A stretch of DNA of 12,144 nucleotides from Aequorivita sp. (lineage in GTDB: Bacteria > Bacteroidota > Bacteroidia > Flavobacteriales > Flavobacteriaceae): the NCBI GenBank assembly GCA_020435865.1, contig JAGQYZ010000247.1, positions 1 through 12,144 on the forward strand. Reading direction: 5' to 3'. A model generated the notes under the pieces. The model saw nothing but the letters and a program-made list of their open reading frames with translations, searched no databases and was not told the DNA's origin. Both the position numbers and the translations under genes were made by a program. Shown one piece after another: positions 1 to 6,862 of the stretch (position 1 is its first letter; each line of letters begins with the position of its first letter).

Positions 1-484
1 GGTGCAAATTTACAACATAGTCCACGCCTTCCAAAATTAACGGGTCTATTTCAGCATAGCTTTGCGGAGTTTTTTCTCCAGAAATATTTGCCGATGTTGA
101 AACCAGCGGTCTGCGGAATCTCTGTATCAATTTTTTACAGAATTCATCCTTCGTAACCCGTATAGCAAGCGAATTATCTTCAGCGATGATATTTTCTGCA
201 ACGCGAATGGGGTCATCGTAAATGATTGTAGTTGGCTTTTTGGCGTATTTCAAAATATCATACGCCACCTCGGGTACGTTTTCCACATATTCATTCAACA
301 TCCTAAAATCGTTCACTAAGCAAATAAGTGATTTTTCGTCACTTCTTTTTTTCAGTTGAAAAACTTTATCAACGGCATCCGGGTTTGTAGCATCACAGCC
401 TATTCCCCAAACGGTGTCCGTCGGGTAGAGGATGAGGCCTCCTTTTTTTAGGATAAGTAATGCATGCTCAATTTCAGTTTTCAT
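1..484 (-). CDS. L-threonylcarbamoyladenylate synthase (Sua5/YciO/YrdC family), C-terminus cut by window edge
   Basis: Makes threonylcarbamoyl-AMP from threonine, bicarbonate and ATP, the first step of t6A37 modification in ANN-decoding tRNAs; a cytoplasmic housekeeping enzyme. I translated the reverse strand by hand. It starts MKTEIEHALLILKKGG and runs straight into the family signature LYPTDTVWGIGCDA (about residues 18-31). The substrate-binding KKRSDEKSL stretch follows, then the second conserved block STSANISGE near residue 135. 161 codons are visible and the frame is still open at base 1, so the protein is partial. The ATG at 484 is the first in frame, about 15 nt after a TATTTTTG -7 box. 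Another ATG at 489 is out of frame. It is probably unrelated to the glycan cluster and marks its left border. Because the C-terminus is missing, I cannot tell a short TsaC-type protein from a long Sua5 with its extra domain, so no symbol is given. Confidence 0.93.
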   Translation of the reverse strand, partial: MKTEIEHALLILKKGGLILYPTDTVWGIGCDATNPDAVDKVFQLKKRSDEKSLICLVNDFRMLNEYVENVPEVAYDILKYAKKPTTIIYDDPIRVAENIIAEDNSLAIRVTKDEFCKKLIQRFRRPLVSTSANISGEKTPQSYAEIDPLILEGVDYVVNLH

Positions 485-499
485 TGCATTCTTTTAGTG

Positions 500-507
500 C
501 AAAAATA
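500..507 (-). promoter_or_regulatory. Bacteroidota-type -7 box for the threonylcarbamoyl-AMP synthase gene
   Basis: The reverse strand reads TATTTTTG, a full match to the TAnnTTTG consensus, followed by C and about 15 nt before the ATG at 484. I see no clear -33 TTG at 17-23 bp, so only the -7 part is supported. Confidence 0.55.
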
Positions 508-604
508 GTCCTTCAAGAGTTATAAGCCTCTTCGTTTTAGGTATTATTTTTTTGGATAAACTTGAACTTTAACTATAAAATGAACTTAGGTTATGCGTTT
601 TGTC

Positions 605-612
605 TATTTTTG
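605..612 (+). promoter_or_regulatory. Bacteroidota-type -7 box for the GT4 gene
   Basis: TATTTTTG matches the TAnnTTTG consensus and ends 16 nt before the ATG at 629. No convincing -33 TTG is present at normal spacing. The 485-628 spacer is divergent: it carries this box and the opposite-strand box at 500-507, and I see nothing else in it. Confidence 0.55.
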
Positions 613-628
613 AAACAAACCATTGTCA

Positions 629-1849
629 ATGGACAAAGCGCTGAAACTTCGATATAAAAATCTAAAACTGCACAGAAAATTACTGAAAGCAGAAAAATAT
701 ATTGATTTTTTAGATTTTGATGAAAAAAAGAGAGGCGTTTTAATAATTGATAGTATCGTTCCGGAATATGATAGAGATTCTGGATCACGACGCCTTTTTC
801 ATATTATTGAAATTATGTTGAAACGAAATTTCAATGTTTTTTTAATGGCGGACAGCAAGGAATATAAATTCAAAAAAAAGTATTGTGAAGCATATCGAAA
901 CTTGGGTGCGGTAGTGTATGAACCAGCTTTGGACAAAAATAATAAGTTAATAAACCGTAAACGATTTATAAAAATTGTAAGTCCACATATCGAGTTTGCT
1001 TGGCTACACCGTCCAGAAATTTTTTATAAATATTACAGTTTTGTCAAAAAAAGTTCCAATACCAAACTTGTTTTTGATATGGTAGATTTTCACTATTTAC
1101 GTCTAAAAAGAGAGTGGGAACGAAGCAAAGAACCATTAATTGAAAAGGAAATGGATAAATATCTGCAAATAGAACTGCATAATGCCGAAATGGCCGATGT
1201 TGTTATCCCTATTACAGAAGAAGACAAAAATGAATTGTTTCCGTTGTTACACAAAAAGCCAAAAATGATCGTGGTCGGCAATATTCACCAATTCAAAAAA
1301 GACAATCTAAATTTTAAAAACTTTAACCAGCGGGAAAACATTTTGTTTATAGGAAGTTTTCTTCATAAGCCCAATATTGACGCGGTTAAATATCTTCACG
1401 CAAGTATTTTTCCAATTTTGTTAAAAAAAATACCGGCACTGAAAATTGAGATAATAGGGAGTTATGCACCGCAGGAAATCCTGGATTTGAACTCTGAGAA
1501 TTTTAGGGTTTTAGGATTTGTTGAGGATATTTCGGAATATTTCAACAGTGCTAAAATTTTTGTTGCACCCTTGGCTTATGGTGCTGGAATTAAAGGAAAA
1601 ATTGGTCAGAGTTTAGAATTTGGACTTCCATTGGTAACGACTGAGAAAGGTGCCGAAGGATTTGATTTTTCACCAACAAAAGAATTGATGGTTGCTCCCA
1701 TTGACAACCCGACAATTTTTGTTGAAAAAATCATTGCACTTTACACAAATGAAAAACTGTGGGAGAGTGTTAGTGAAAATGCTGAAAAAATATTGGAACC
1801 TTTTTCTTTGGATAAGATTGAAGCGCGGGTTATTGAAATTTTGCAATAA
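629..1849 (+). CDS. Glycosyltransferase, GT4-like (GT-B fold), 406 aa
   Basis: Predicted to transfer a sugar from a nucleotide-sugar donor to a surface-glycan acceptor on the cytoplasmic side of the inner membrane. The N-terminal domain opens with a basic helix, then GVLIIDSIVPEYDRDSGSRR (about residues 36-55), a motif typical of a GT4 subgroup found in bacterial surface-polysaccharide loci. The C-terminal half has ENILFIGSF and, at residues 316-332, AYGAGIKGKIGQSLEFG, the donor-binding region. E330 is a plausible member of the conserved E-x7-E pair, and GLPLVTTEKGAEGF follows. No signal peptide or membrane segment is visible. An in-frame TTG at 623 would add two residues, but the ATG at 629 is preferred and lies 16 nt after a -7 box. 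It converges with the next gene (14 nt apart). The sugar and linkage cannot be read from sequence; GT-B glycosyltransferase is firm, the LPS role is inferred from context. Confidence 0.88.
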   Translation: MDKALKLRYKNLKLHRKLLKAEKYIDFLDFDEKKRGVLIIDSIVPEYDRDSGSRRLFHIIEIMLKRNFNVFLMADSKEYKFKKKYCEAYRNLGAVVYEPALDKNNKLINRKRFIKIVSPHIEFAWLHRPEIFYKYYSFVKKSSNTKLVFDMVDFHYLRLKREWERSKEPLIEKEMDKYLQIELHNAEMADVVIPITEEDKNELFPLLHKKPKMIVVGNIHQFKKDNLNFKNFNQRENILFIGSFLHKPNIDAVKYLHASIFPILLKKIPALKIEIIGSYAPQEILDLNSENFRVLGFVEDISEYFNSAKIFVAPLAYGAGIKGKIGQSLEFGLPLVTTEKGAEGFDFSPTKELMVAPIDNPTIFVEKIIALYTNEKLWESVSENAEKILEPFSLDKIEARVIEILQ

Positions 1850-1863
1850 ACTATTCCTAAGCT

Positions 1864-2811
1864 TTATTCCGAAATGTTTTGAAGCTGCTTCTGCTGATGG
1901 CGTATGGAATGGGCCAAACTCTCCCCACGGAAAAGCAGGAATTTGAATAATGGGCGATACTTCGGTTTAAAAACGGCTTTAAAAAAATAAGTTATGACCA
2001 AGTAGTTTTTGATAATCCAAAATTTAGAAAACCCAAGGTTTTTTCGGACCACATACAAATAGGAAAGCAAGTGTTCCTTCTTCATCAAAATATTGAACCC
2101 ACCACTTTTCCCTTCTAAATGAATATAGTTGAGATTTGGCAGAAAAAAGGTTTTATAGCCAAGCTTTTTTAAGCGATAACAAAGATCAAATTCTTCATAA
2201 TACAGAAAAATATTTGGATCGAAACCGCCGCATTCGCGATACGCATTTGCATTAAAAAACATAAAACTGCCAATTACAAAATCAACCTGTGTTGGTGCTT
2301 TTAATTCAGCATTTATTTTAGGAATTTTTGAATCGGTTTTATACAGAAATTTTTTTCCGAAAAGTTTGTACCGAACCCCTTCAAATGGGCGCTGCGAAAT
2401 TGTTTTTTGGCCTTCGGCATTTAATATTTGAATTCCACAAACACCAACATTTTTATTCGTTTCCATAAACGAAACCATTTCAGAAAAACAATTTTCGGTA
2501 AAAAGTACATCACTATTAATAAATGCGAAATAAAGCCCAGTAGCTTGTTGCGCACCTAAGACATTTCCGGCACCAAAACCGAGATTTATTTTGCTTTGAA
2601 GCACTTTACAATCAGTTTGGTTTTCAAACGTTTTTTGAAGTAATTTCCCTTCATCATTAGCAGAAGCATTGTCCACAAGAATATATTCCACAGTAATATT
2701 TGCAGGGGTATATTTTTCTATGGAAGCCACACAATCCAAGGTCAATTGAAAAGTATTGTAGTTTAAAATAATGACCGAAACATGCGGTTGTGTGGAAGTA
2801 GTTTTTTCCAA
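1864..2811 (-). CDS. GT2 glycosyltransferase, rhamnosyltransferase-like, 315 aa, TTG start
   Basis: An inverting GT-A enzyme predicted to add a deoxyhexose or similar sugar to the surface glycan. The N-terminus has VSVIILNYNT (residues 11-20), then LVDNAS (45-50), the NLGFGAGN block (76-83) and the metal-binding segment INSDVLF (98-104), with N-S-D101 in place of DxD as usual in this subgroup. The C-terminal half has GGFDPNIFLYYEEFDLCYRL and a later IHLEGKSGG, both typical of rhamnosyltransferase-like GT2 proteins. No ATG exists in frame between the upstream stop (2815-2817) and the first conserved strand, so translation probably starts at TTG 2811, two codons after that stop. It is divergent from 2886-3755 and convergent with the GT4 gene. 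Family is clear; the exact sugar is not. Confidence 0.88.
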   Translation of the reverse strand: MEKTTSTQPHVSVIILNYNTFQLTLDCVASIEKYTPANITVEYILVDNASANDEGKLLQKTFENQTDCKVLQSKINLGFGAGNVLGAQQATGLYFAFINSDVLFTENCFSEMVSFMETNKNVGVCGIQILNAEGQKTISQRPFEGVRYKLFGKKFLYKTDSKIPKINAELKAPTQVDFVIGSFMFFNANAYRECGGFDPNIFLYYEEFDLCYRLKKLGYKTFFLPNLNYIHLEGKSGGFNILMKKEHLLSYLYVVRKNLGFSKFWIIKNYLVITYFFKAVFKPKYRPLFKFLLFRGESLAHSIRHQQKQLQNISE

Positions 2812-2828
2812 AATTTAATCAGTTTGGT

Positions 2829-2860
2829 TTGCCAAAGGCTTTAAAAATAGGCTATTTTTG
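2829..2860 (+). promoter_or_regulatory. Promoter of the 2886-4537 gene pair: -33 TTG and -7 TATTTTTG
   Basis: TTG at 2829-2831, a 21-bp spacer, then TATTTTTG at 2853-2860. Both elements and the spacing agree with the Bacteroidota consensus TTG-N17-23-TAnnTTTG. This is the most complete promoter in the window. It lies inside the longest open frame of the downstream gene, which rules out a start at 2829 and supports ATG 2886, 25 nt after the box. Confidence 0.65.
2842..2849 (-). promoter_or_regulatory. Candidate -7 box (TATTTTTA) for the 1864-2811 glycosyltransferase gene
   Basis: The reverse strand reads TATTTTTA, one base from TAnnTTTG, about 30 nt before the TTG start at 2811. It forms one arm of a near-perfect palindrome whose other arm is the forward -7 box at 2853-2860. 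No -33 TTG was found, so this is tentative. Confidence 0.35.
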
Positions 2861-2885
2861 TGAAACATCTAACCATAACAAAGGT

Positions 2886-3755
2886 ATGTCTAAAAAAATT
2901 CACGTCGGCTTTTTGCTTTCTTATGATTATGAAAACCTCAAAAAAGCAATTCCGCCAGTTTATAAAGATGCTGATGCTATTTTTATTGCTGAGGACAAGG
3001 AATATAGAACCTGGTCTGGTGAAAAATTTCAGGTTTCATCTTCTTTTTACGATTGGTTAAAGGAATTCGACACCGAAAATAAAATACAGATTTACAAAGA
3101 CGATTTTTACCTTCCGGAGCTTTCCGCTATTGAAAATGACACGCGAGAACGAACCTTACTTTCTGAAAAAATGGGCGTTGGCAACTGGTTGGTGCAAGTG
3201 GATGCCGACGAATATTTCATAAATTTTAAAGGCTTTGTAAAAACGCTTCGGCAATATGATATTTTTTTAAAAAACCCTGAGAAAACACCCGTTCAAATTG
3301 CTGGTTTTCTTATAAATATGTATAAGTATACTGATGATGGTCTGTTGTATGTTGACAGCCCTACAAAGGTTTTATTGGCTACAAATTATCCAAAATACAC
3401 CTTCGCACGCCAAAACCGAAAACGGATTATTTATACAGACAACCTTTTGTTGCACGAATGTATTTCCCGCAGTGAAAAGGACTTAATGACCAAGCTTACA
3501 AATTGGGGCCACTCCAAGGATTTTGATATTGAACAGTATGTTGAAAAATGGCGCTCTGTGAATAAGGATAATTATAAGGAAATGCAGGATTTTTTCTATT
3601 TGCAGCCCGAAGGATGGAAAACATTGGATTATATTGGTTCCAAAGACATGGATGAAATAAAAAAGCAATTGAATGCAAAGCCCGAATTACATCCTTCGTC
3701 ATTTTTTCTTTTCAAAAAGAATATTGGGCAATATTTTAAACACCTTTTTAAATGA
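2886..3755 (+). CDS. Putative GT-A type glycosyltransferase with VDADEYF motif, 289 aa
   Basis: I know proteins of this type from flavobacteria but not a characterised member, so function is inferred. The N-terminus MSKKIHVGFLLSYDYENLKK looks like a first beta strand but lacks the usual GT2 pattern (VSVIIPTYN). The strongest clue is NWLVQVDADEYF, with D106-A-D108-E109, the DxD-type metal and nucleotide-sugar site of GT-A enzymes. Further along are TDNLLLHECISRSE and a charged C-terminal region with LTNWGHSKDF. No signal peptide or membrane segment is seen. The start is set by the promoter at 2829-2860, which makes the longer TTG frame untenable. Its stop overlaps the start of the next GT2 gene by 4 nt (ATGA), indicating translational coupling and a shared pathway. 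Alternatives: another nucleotide-sugar-dependent transferase, such as a phosphosugar transferase. Confidence 0.72.
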   Translation: MSKKIHVGFLLSYDYENLKKAIPPVYKDADAIFIAEDKEYRTWSGEKFQVSSSFYDWLKEFDTENKIQIYKDDFYLPELSAIENDTRERTLLSEKMGVGNWLVQVDADEYFINFKGFVKTLRQYDIFLKNPEKTPVQIAGFLINMYKYTDDGLLYVDSPTKVLLATNYPKYTFARQNRKRIIYTDNLLLHECISRSEKDLMTKLTNWGHSKDFDIEQYVEKWRSVNKDNYKEMQDFFYLQPEGWKTLDYIGSKDMDEIKKQLNAKPELHPSSFFLFKKNIGQYFKHLFK

Positions 3756-4537
3756 AAACATCTTTATTAATTTCTACATATAACTGGCCTGAGGCATTGG
3801 AACTGGTGCTTTTGAGCACCCTTAACCAAACCGAAAAACCAGACGAAATTTTGATTGCCGATGATGGCTCTTCAGAAGAGACTAAAAATTTAATTGAAGA
3901 TTTCAAAAAGAAGATGGTTGTACCCATCCATCATTTTTGGCACGAGGATAAAGGTTTTCGAAAAGCTATTATTTTAAATAAGGCAATTGCCGCTGCAACG
4001 GGAGATTACATAATACAAGCAGATGGCGATTGCATTATACACAAGGATTTTGTGCGTGATCACAAAGCTTTGGCGCAACCTAACGTTTATCTTTTTGGAA
4101 GTCGTGTGAATATTCAAAAGGAATTTCTACCGAAATTATTTGCTTCGCAAAAAATAAAATTCAACTTTTTTGATAAGGGCATTAAAAAACGTACCCGAAA
4201 CCTGCGAGTTCCAGTTTTGAGCAACCTATACAAAACCACGGATATAGTTTCGGAAAAAATGCGTGGTTGCAATGTTTCTTTTTGGAAAAAAGATGTGGTT
4301 GCTGTAAATGGTTATAACGAAGAATTTGAAGGCTGGGGCCGCGAAGATTCCGAATTGATTATTCGAATGATGCACAACGGTGTTTTGGGCAGAAGGCTAC
4401 GTTATCGTGGGATTGTTTACCATATTTGGCACAAAGTGAAAGACCAAAGCCGTTTTGAAATAAACGATACTCTTCAGGAAAAAGCAATTGCTGAAAAAAG
4501 CAAATGGTGCAAAAAAGGAATCGATAAATATTTATAA
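3752..4537 (+). CDS. GT2 glycosyltransferase with galactosyltransferase-type C-terminal domain, 261 aa
   Basis: A two-part transferase of the kind seen in chondroitin-synthase-like and LPS galactosyltransferases. The GT2 part has SLLISTYN (residues 4-11), IADDGS (35-40), FWHEDKGFRK and the metal-binding ADGDC with D91-G-D93. The C-terminal Glyco_transf_7C-like part has RGCNVSFWKKD (from R171) and FEGWGREDSEL, with G194-W-G and the E198-D199 pair that typically contributes to acceptor binding and catalysis. It is shorter than but related to the modules at 6878-9349. It begins at ATG 3752, overlapping the preceding stop by 4 nt, so it is the second gene of a two-gene operon. It ends 2 nt before the convergent gene's stop. 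Sugar specificity (Gal, Glc or GalNAc are all possible) cannot be decided. Confidence 0.87.
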   Translation: MKTSLLISTYNWPEALELVLLSTLNQTEKPDEILIADDGSSEETKNLIEDFKKKMVVPIHHFWHEDKGFRKAIILNKAIAAATGDYIIQADGDCIIHKDFVRDHKALAQPNVYLFGSRVNIQKEFLPKLFASQKIKFNFFDKGIKKRTRNLRVPVLSNLYKTTDIVSEKMRGCNVSFWKKDVVAVNGYNEEFEGWGREDSELIIRMMHNGVLGRRLRYRGIVYHIWHKVKDQSRFEINDTLQEKAIAEKSKWCKKGIDKYL

Positions 4538-4539
4538 TC

Positions 4540-5301
4540 TCAATCAATCTTCCTGTATAACAACCAAAGGTTAACATACCTTTTAAAAACTGAAAAAGCA
4601 CTAACATAAGCCAAAATAAAACCTTCTTTTCCGTCTAAAATTCCCAAACGGAAAATAAATTGGTTCCAAAAACGGTAAAAAGGACGAAATAGAAAATGAT
4701 AGTAGTTTGGTTTCTTTCCTTTTTTGTAAAGCATTTCTGCTTGTAGCGCACTGTATTGGTGCATTTTCGAAGTATAATTGTCAAAGGACTTGTAGGTGTA
4801 ATGCGGCAACGTGGTTTTTAAATTTTCAGTTTTTCCTTCTGTTTCCAAAGTTTCGTGTACCAAATTTTCGTTGTATTTACAATGGTTTTTGTTGAAAAAA
4901 CGCACAATGTAATCATTCTGTAAACCGCTATATTTTATGCGTTTTCCCATAAAATAAAAATCGCGCTTCACGAAATAGGCGATTGCTTTTGGGTTTTTGG
5001 CCTTTTTAATTATTTCATTAGCCAAATCTGCTGTAATTTCTTCATCCAAATCAAAAAAAGTGACCCAATCATTTTTTGCCTTTGAAATAGCGAAGTTTTT
5101 TTGAGCTGAAAAATTATCAAACTTGCGTTGGAAAATCTTGACCTTATCGTGTTTTGAGGCCAATGCCAAAGTTTTATCAGTGCTGAAGGAATCTACAATT
5201 ACAATTTCGTCCACAAACCAAAGACTTTTTATATAACTGTCAATGTTATGGGCTTCGTTAAGCGTTATAGCGAGGGCAGAGATTTTTACAGGGTTTTCCA
5301 A
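4540..5301 (-). CDS. WaaE/KdtX-like GT2 glycosyltransferase (LPS core), 253 aa, TTG start
   Basis: The WaaE/KdtX family includes the beta-1,4-glucosyltransferase that decorates inner-core heptose in Gram-negative LPS. Visible motifs are SALAITLNEAHNI (residues 8-20), EIVIVDSFSTDKT (32-44), RKFDNFSAQKNFA (59-71), the metal site FFDLDEEI with D84-L-D86-E87, and VHETLE in the middle. The C-terminal third is rich in aromatic and basic residues and ends SAFSVFKRYVNLWLLYRK, consistent with peripheral membrane attachment as in the family. It is a paralogue of the 6093-6830 protein, which keeps the usual DADE. No in-frame ATG precedes the first conserved strand, so TTG 5301 is the probable start, with CTG 5307 as an alternative. 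It converges with 3752-4537 (2 nt apart) and diverges from the deacetylase gene. Confidence 0.86.
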   Translation of the reverse strand: MENPVKISALAITLNEAHNIDSYIKSLWFVDEIVIVDSFSTDKTLALASKHDKVKIFQRKFDNFSAQKNFAISKAKNDWVTFFDLDEEITADLANEIIKKAKNPKAIAYFVKRDFYFMGKRIKYSGLQNDYIVRFFNKNHCKYNENLVHETLETEGKTENLKTTLPHYTYKSFDNYTSKMHQYSALQAEMLYKKGKKPNYYHFLFRPFYRFWNQFIFRLGILDGKEGFILAYVSAFSVFKRYVNLWLLYRKID

Positions 5302-5308
5302 AAACAGC

Positions 5309-5337
5309 TTGTAGTTTGCGTAAAAGTAATAATTTTA
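5309..5337 (+). promoter_or_regulatory. Candidate promoter of the deacetylase gene: TTG-N18-TAATTTTA
   Basis: TTG at 5309-5311, an 18-bp spacer, then TAATTTTA at 5330-5337, one base from TAnnTTTG, ending 23 nt before ATG 5361. Spacing fits the consensus but the -7 box lacks its final G. Confidence 0.38.
5321..5328 (-). promoter_or_regulatory. Candidate -7 box (TACTTTTA) for the 4540-5301 gene
   Basis: The reverse strand reads TACTTTTA, one base from TAnnTTTG, about 20 nt before the TTG start at 5301. It is half of a GTAAAA/TTTTAC inverted repeat at 5320-5338. No -33 element was found. Tentative. Confidence 0.3.
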
Positions 5338-5360
5338 CAGGTATAAATTTTAAAACAGTT

Positions 5361-6065
5361 ATGGCAAAGCTCCCAATTTTAATGTATCACCACGTTACTG
5401 TGGAAGCAGGGAAAGGATTGACCATTTCCGCAAATAATCTTGAGCGGCAGTTTAAACATTTGGCTGAAAATGATTATAAGACGTTTCATTTAAAGGAATT
5501 GCTTAAAATGAAACAATTGCCAAATGGTAAAAATATTGTAATTACGTTTGATGATGGTTACGTGAGCCAAATGGAACTTGCACTTCCATTATTGAAAAAG
5601 TATAAACTGAAAGCCATTTTTTTTGTTCCGCTTGATTATCTTGGAAATACAGATGACTGGAACACTTCTTCTCTGAAAATAATGACTTCTGAGCAATTAA
5701 AAATGCTCGACCCTAAGGTTGTGGAGCTCGGCTTTCATTCGTTTTATCATAAAAAATATACAGCGCTTTCCAATGCCGAAATTGAAGCGGATATGCGCCG
5801 ATGTCTGGAATTTGTTTCTGAGAATCATTTAGACTTTTCTCCAGTTTTAGCTTATCCATACGGCAAATTTCCTAAGGAGAAAACTTGTAATAAAATTTTC
5901 AATAAAATACTTTCTCAAAACGGTATTCAATACGGTCTGCGGATTGGCAACCGGATAAATAGTTTTCCGTTTAAAAAACCTTTTGAAATTGAACGAATAG
6001 ACGTTAAAGGAGAATTTTCATTGCTGAAGTTTCGACAGAAAATTAGGTTTGGGAAGTTGTTTTAA
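5361..6065 (+). CDS. Polysaccharide deacetylase family protein (NodB/CE4), cytoplasmic, 234 aa
   Basis: Predicted to remove an N-acetyl (or similar) group from an amino sugar in a lipid-linked or nucleotide-linked glycan. Motif 1 is TFDDGY (residues 62-67), where D64 would be the base and D65 a metal ligand. Motif 2 is HSFYH (126-130), giving the two metal-binding histidines. Motif 3 is LAYPYG (163-168), the Y-P-Y-G variant that lacks the arginine of classical peptidoglycan deacetylases. The N-terminus MAKLPILMYHHVT matches the usual first strand (I-L-M-Y-H-x-V) and shows no signal peptide or anchor, so it should act in the cytoplasm. A longer frame from TTG 5316 is rejected because it overlaps the promoter region and adds nothing conserved. 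It sits between two WaaE-like genes, suggesting that the core sugar is deacetylated. The substrate is not known. Confidence 0.88.
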   Translation: MAKLPILMYHHVTVEAGKGLTISANNLERQFKHLAENDYKTFHLKELLKMKQLPNGKNIVITFDDGYVSQMELALPLLKKYKLKAIFFVPLDYLGNTDDWNTSSLKIMTSEQLKMLDPKVVELGFHSFYHKKYTALSNAEIEADMRRCLEFVSENHLDFSPVLAYPYGKFPKEKTCNKIFNKILSQNGIQYGLRIGNRINSFPFKKPFEIERIDVKGEFSLLKFRQKIRFGKLF

Positions 6066-6092
6066 TTATTTGAAATATGATATACTTGGAAT

Positions 6093-6830
6093 TTACTTCA
6101 TGCCTTTCTGCAGCAACATTAACTTCACGTAGCGTTCAAAAACACCATAGGCATTTATTGTTGCAATGGTAAGTCCAGGAACACCATCTTTATAGCTTCC
6201 ACGGATGAAATATGATTTAATAAAACGGAATGTAGGTTTAAAAAAAAGATGCGCCCAAGTTACTTTTTTTCCTTTTGCGTAAAGTTGCTGTGCCTGAAAC
6301 CAAGCATATGATTCTTTTTTTGAGATGTAATTTTGCAAACCTTTATAAGTATAATGCGCTACCATAGACTTCATTTTGCCAATAGAGCCGGTACAGATTA
6401 ATTTTTCGTGCACAAGTCCAGTAAAATGAGCGCCATCACGTTTTACCAAGCGTAAAACATCATCGCTATGATGGTACAGAAAACGATCCATAAAATAATG
6501 GGGAAAATTAAGTTTATAGCCGCTATGCTTTGAATCTATAAGTGTTTCATTAATTTCGGCTCTTAATTTTTGGGGGATGCGTTCATCTGCATCTACGAAT
6601 AAAACCCATTCACAATTTGCTTCCTTTAAAGCGAAGTTTTTTTGATTTGAAAAATTATCAAACTTACGTTGCAGGAATTTGGTTGCATATTTTTTTGCAA
6701 TTTCTGGAGTCTTATCCGTGCTATAAGAATCAATTACAATAATTTCATCCGCAAAAGCAACGGATTTAAGAGCCTCCTCAAGAAATGCTTCTTCGTTAAA
6801 AGTTGGAATTATTACAGTAATGGTTGGCAT
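6093..6830 (-). CDS. WaaE/KdtX-like GT2 glycosyltransferase (LPS core), 245 aa
   Basis: Second WaaE-type transferase in the cluster, predicted to add glucose or a related sugar to the inner core. Motifs are TVIIPTFNEE (residues 5-14), EIIVIDSYSTDKT (29-41), RKFDNFSNQKNFA (55-67) and the metal site FVDADERI with D80-A-D82-E83. Further on are VHEKLI and the aromatic and basic C-terminal region ending INAYGVFERYVKLMLLQKG. It shares the whole domain plan with 4540-5301, including the near-identical RKFDNFS-x-QKNFA block, so the two are paralogues that probably act on different positions. It starts at ATG 6830; the -7 box TAATTTTG lies only 5 nt upstream, so the mRNA may be leaderless. It converges with the deacetylase gene (27-nt gap) and diverges from 6878-7702. 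Confidence 0.88.
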   Translation of the reverse strand: MPTITVIIPTFNEEAFLEEALKSVAFADEIIVIDSYSTDKTPEIAKKYATKFLQRKFDNFSNQKNFALKEANCEWVLFVDADERIPQKLRAEINETLIDSKHSGYKLNFPHYFMDRFLYHHSDDVLRLVKRDGAHFTGLVHEKLICTGSIGKMKSMVAHYTYKGLQNYISKKESYAWFQAQQLYAKGKKVTWAHLFFKPTFRFIKSYFIRGSYKDGVPGLTIATINAYGVFERYVKLMLLQKGMK

Positions 6831-6835
6831 ACCTG

Positions 6836-6843
6836 CAAAATTA
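6836..6843 (-). promoter_or_regulatory. -7 box (TAATTTTG) immediately upstream of the 6093-6830 gene
   Basis: The reverse strand reads TAATTTTG, a full TAnnTTTG match, ending 5 nt before ATG 6830. With initiation at the usual few bases past the box, the transcript would begin at or next to the start codon. No -33 TTG was found at normal spacing. Confidence 0.45.
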
Positions 6844-6854
6844 GCAAATAAGAT

Positions 6855-6862
6855 TATCTTTG
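6855..6862 (+). promoter_or_regulatory. -7 box (TATCTTTG) for the 6878-9349 gene pair
   Basis: TATCTTTG is a full TAnnTTTG match ending 15 nt before ATG 6878. The only upstream TTG (6824-6826) is 28 bp away, too far for a normal -33. The box contains the TTG at 6860 that would open the longest frame, so that start is rejected. Confidence 0.55.

Noticed and set aside
1692..1946. 84-codon forward open frame across the end of the GT4 gene and the end of the next GT2 gene
   Set aside because: It overlaps the conserved end of the GT4 protein in another frame and continues antisense to the neighbouring gene. Nothing in it resembles a protein family.
2829..2885. N-terminal extension of the GT-A-like gene from TTG 2829
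   Set aside because: The TTG is the -33 element and the extension contains the TATTTTTG -7 box, so this stretch would not be in the mRNA.
5320..5338. GTAAAA/TTTTAC inverted repeat considered as an operator
   Set aside because: The arms are only 6 bp of A/T-rich sequence and coincide with -7-like boxes, so promoter elements on both strands explain it well enough.
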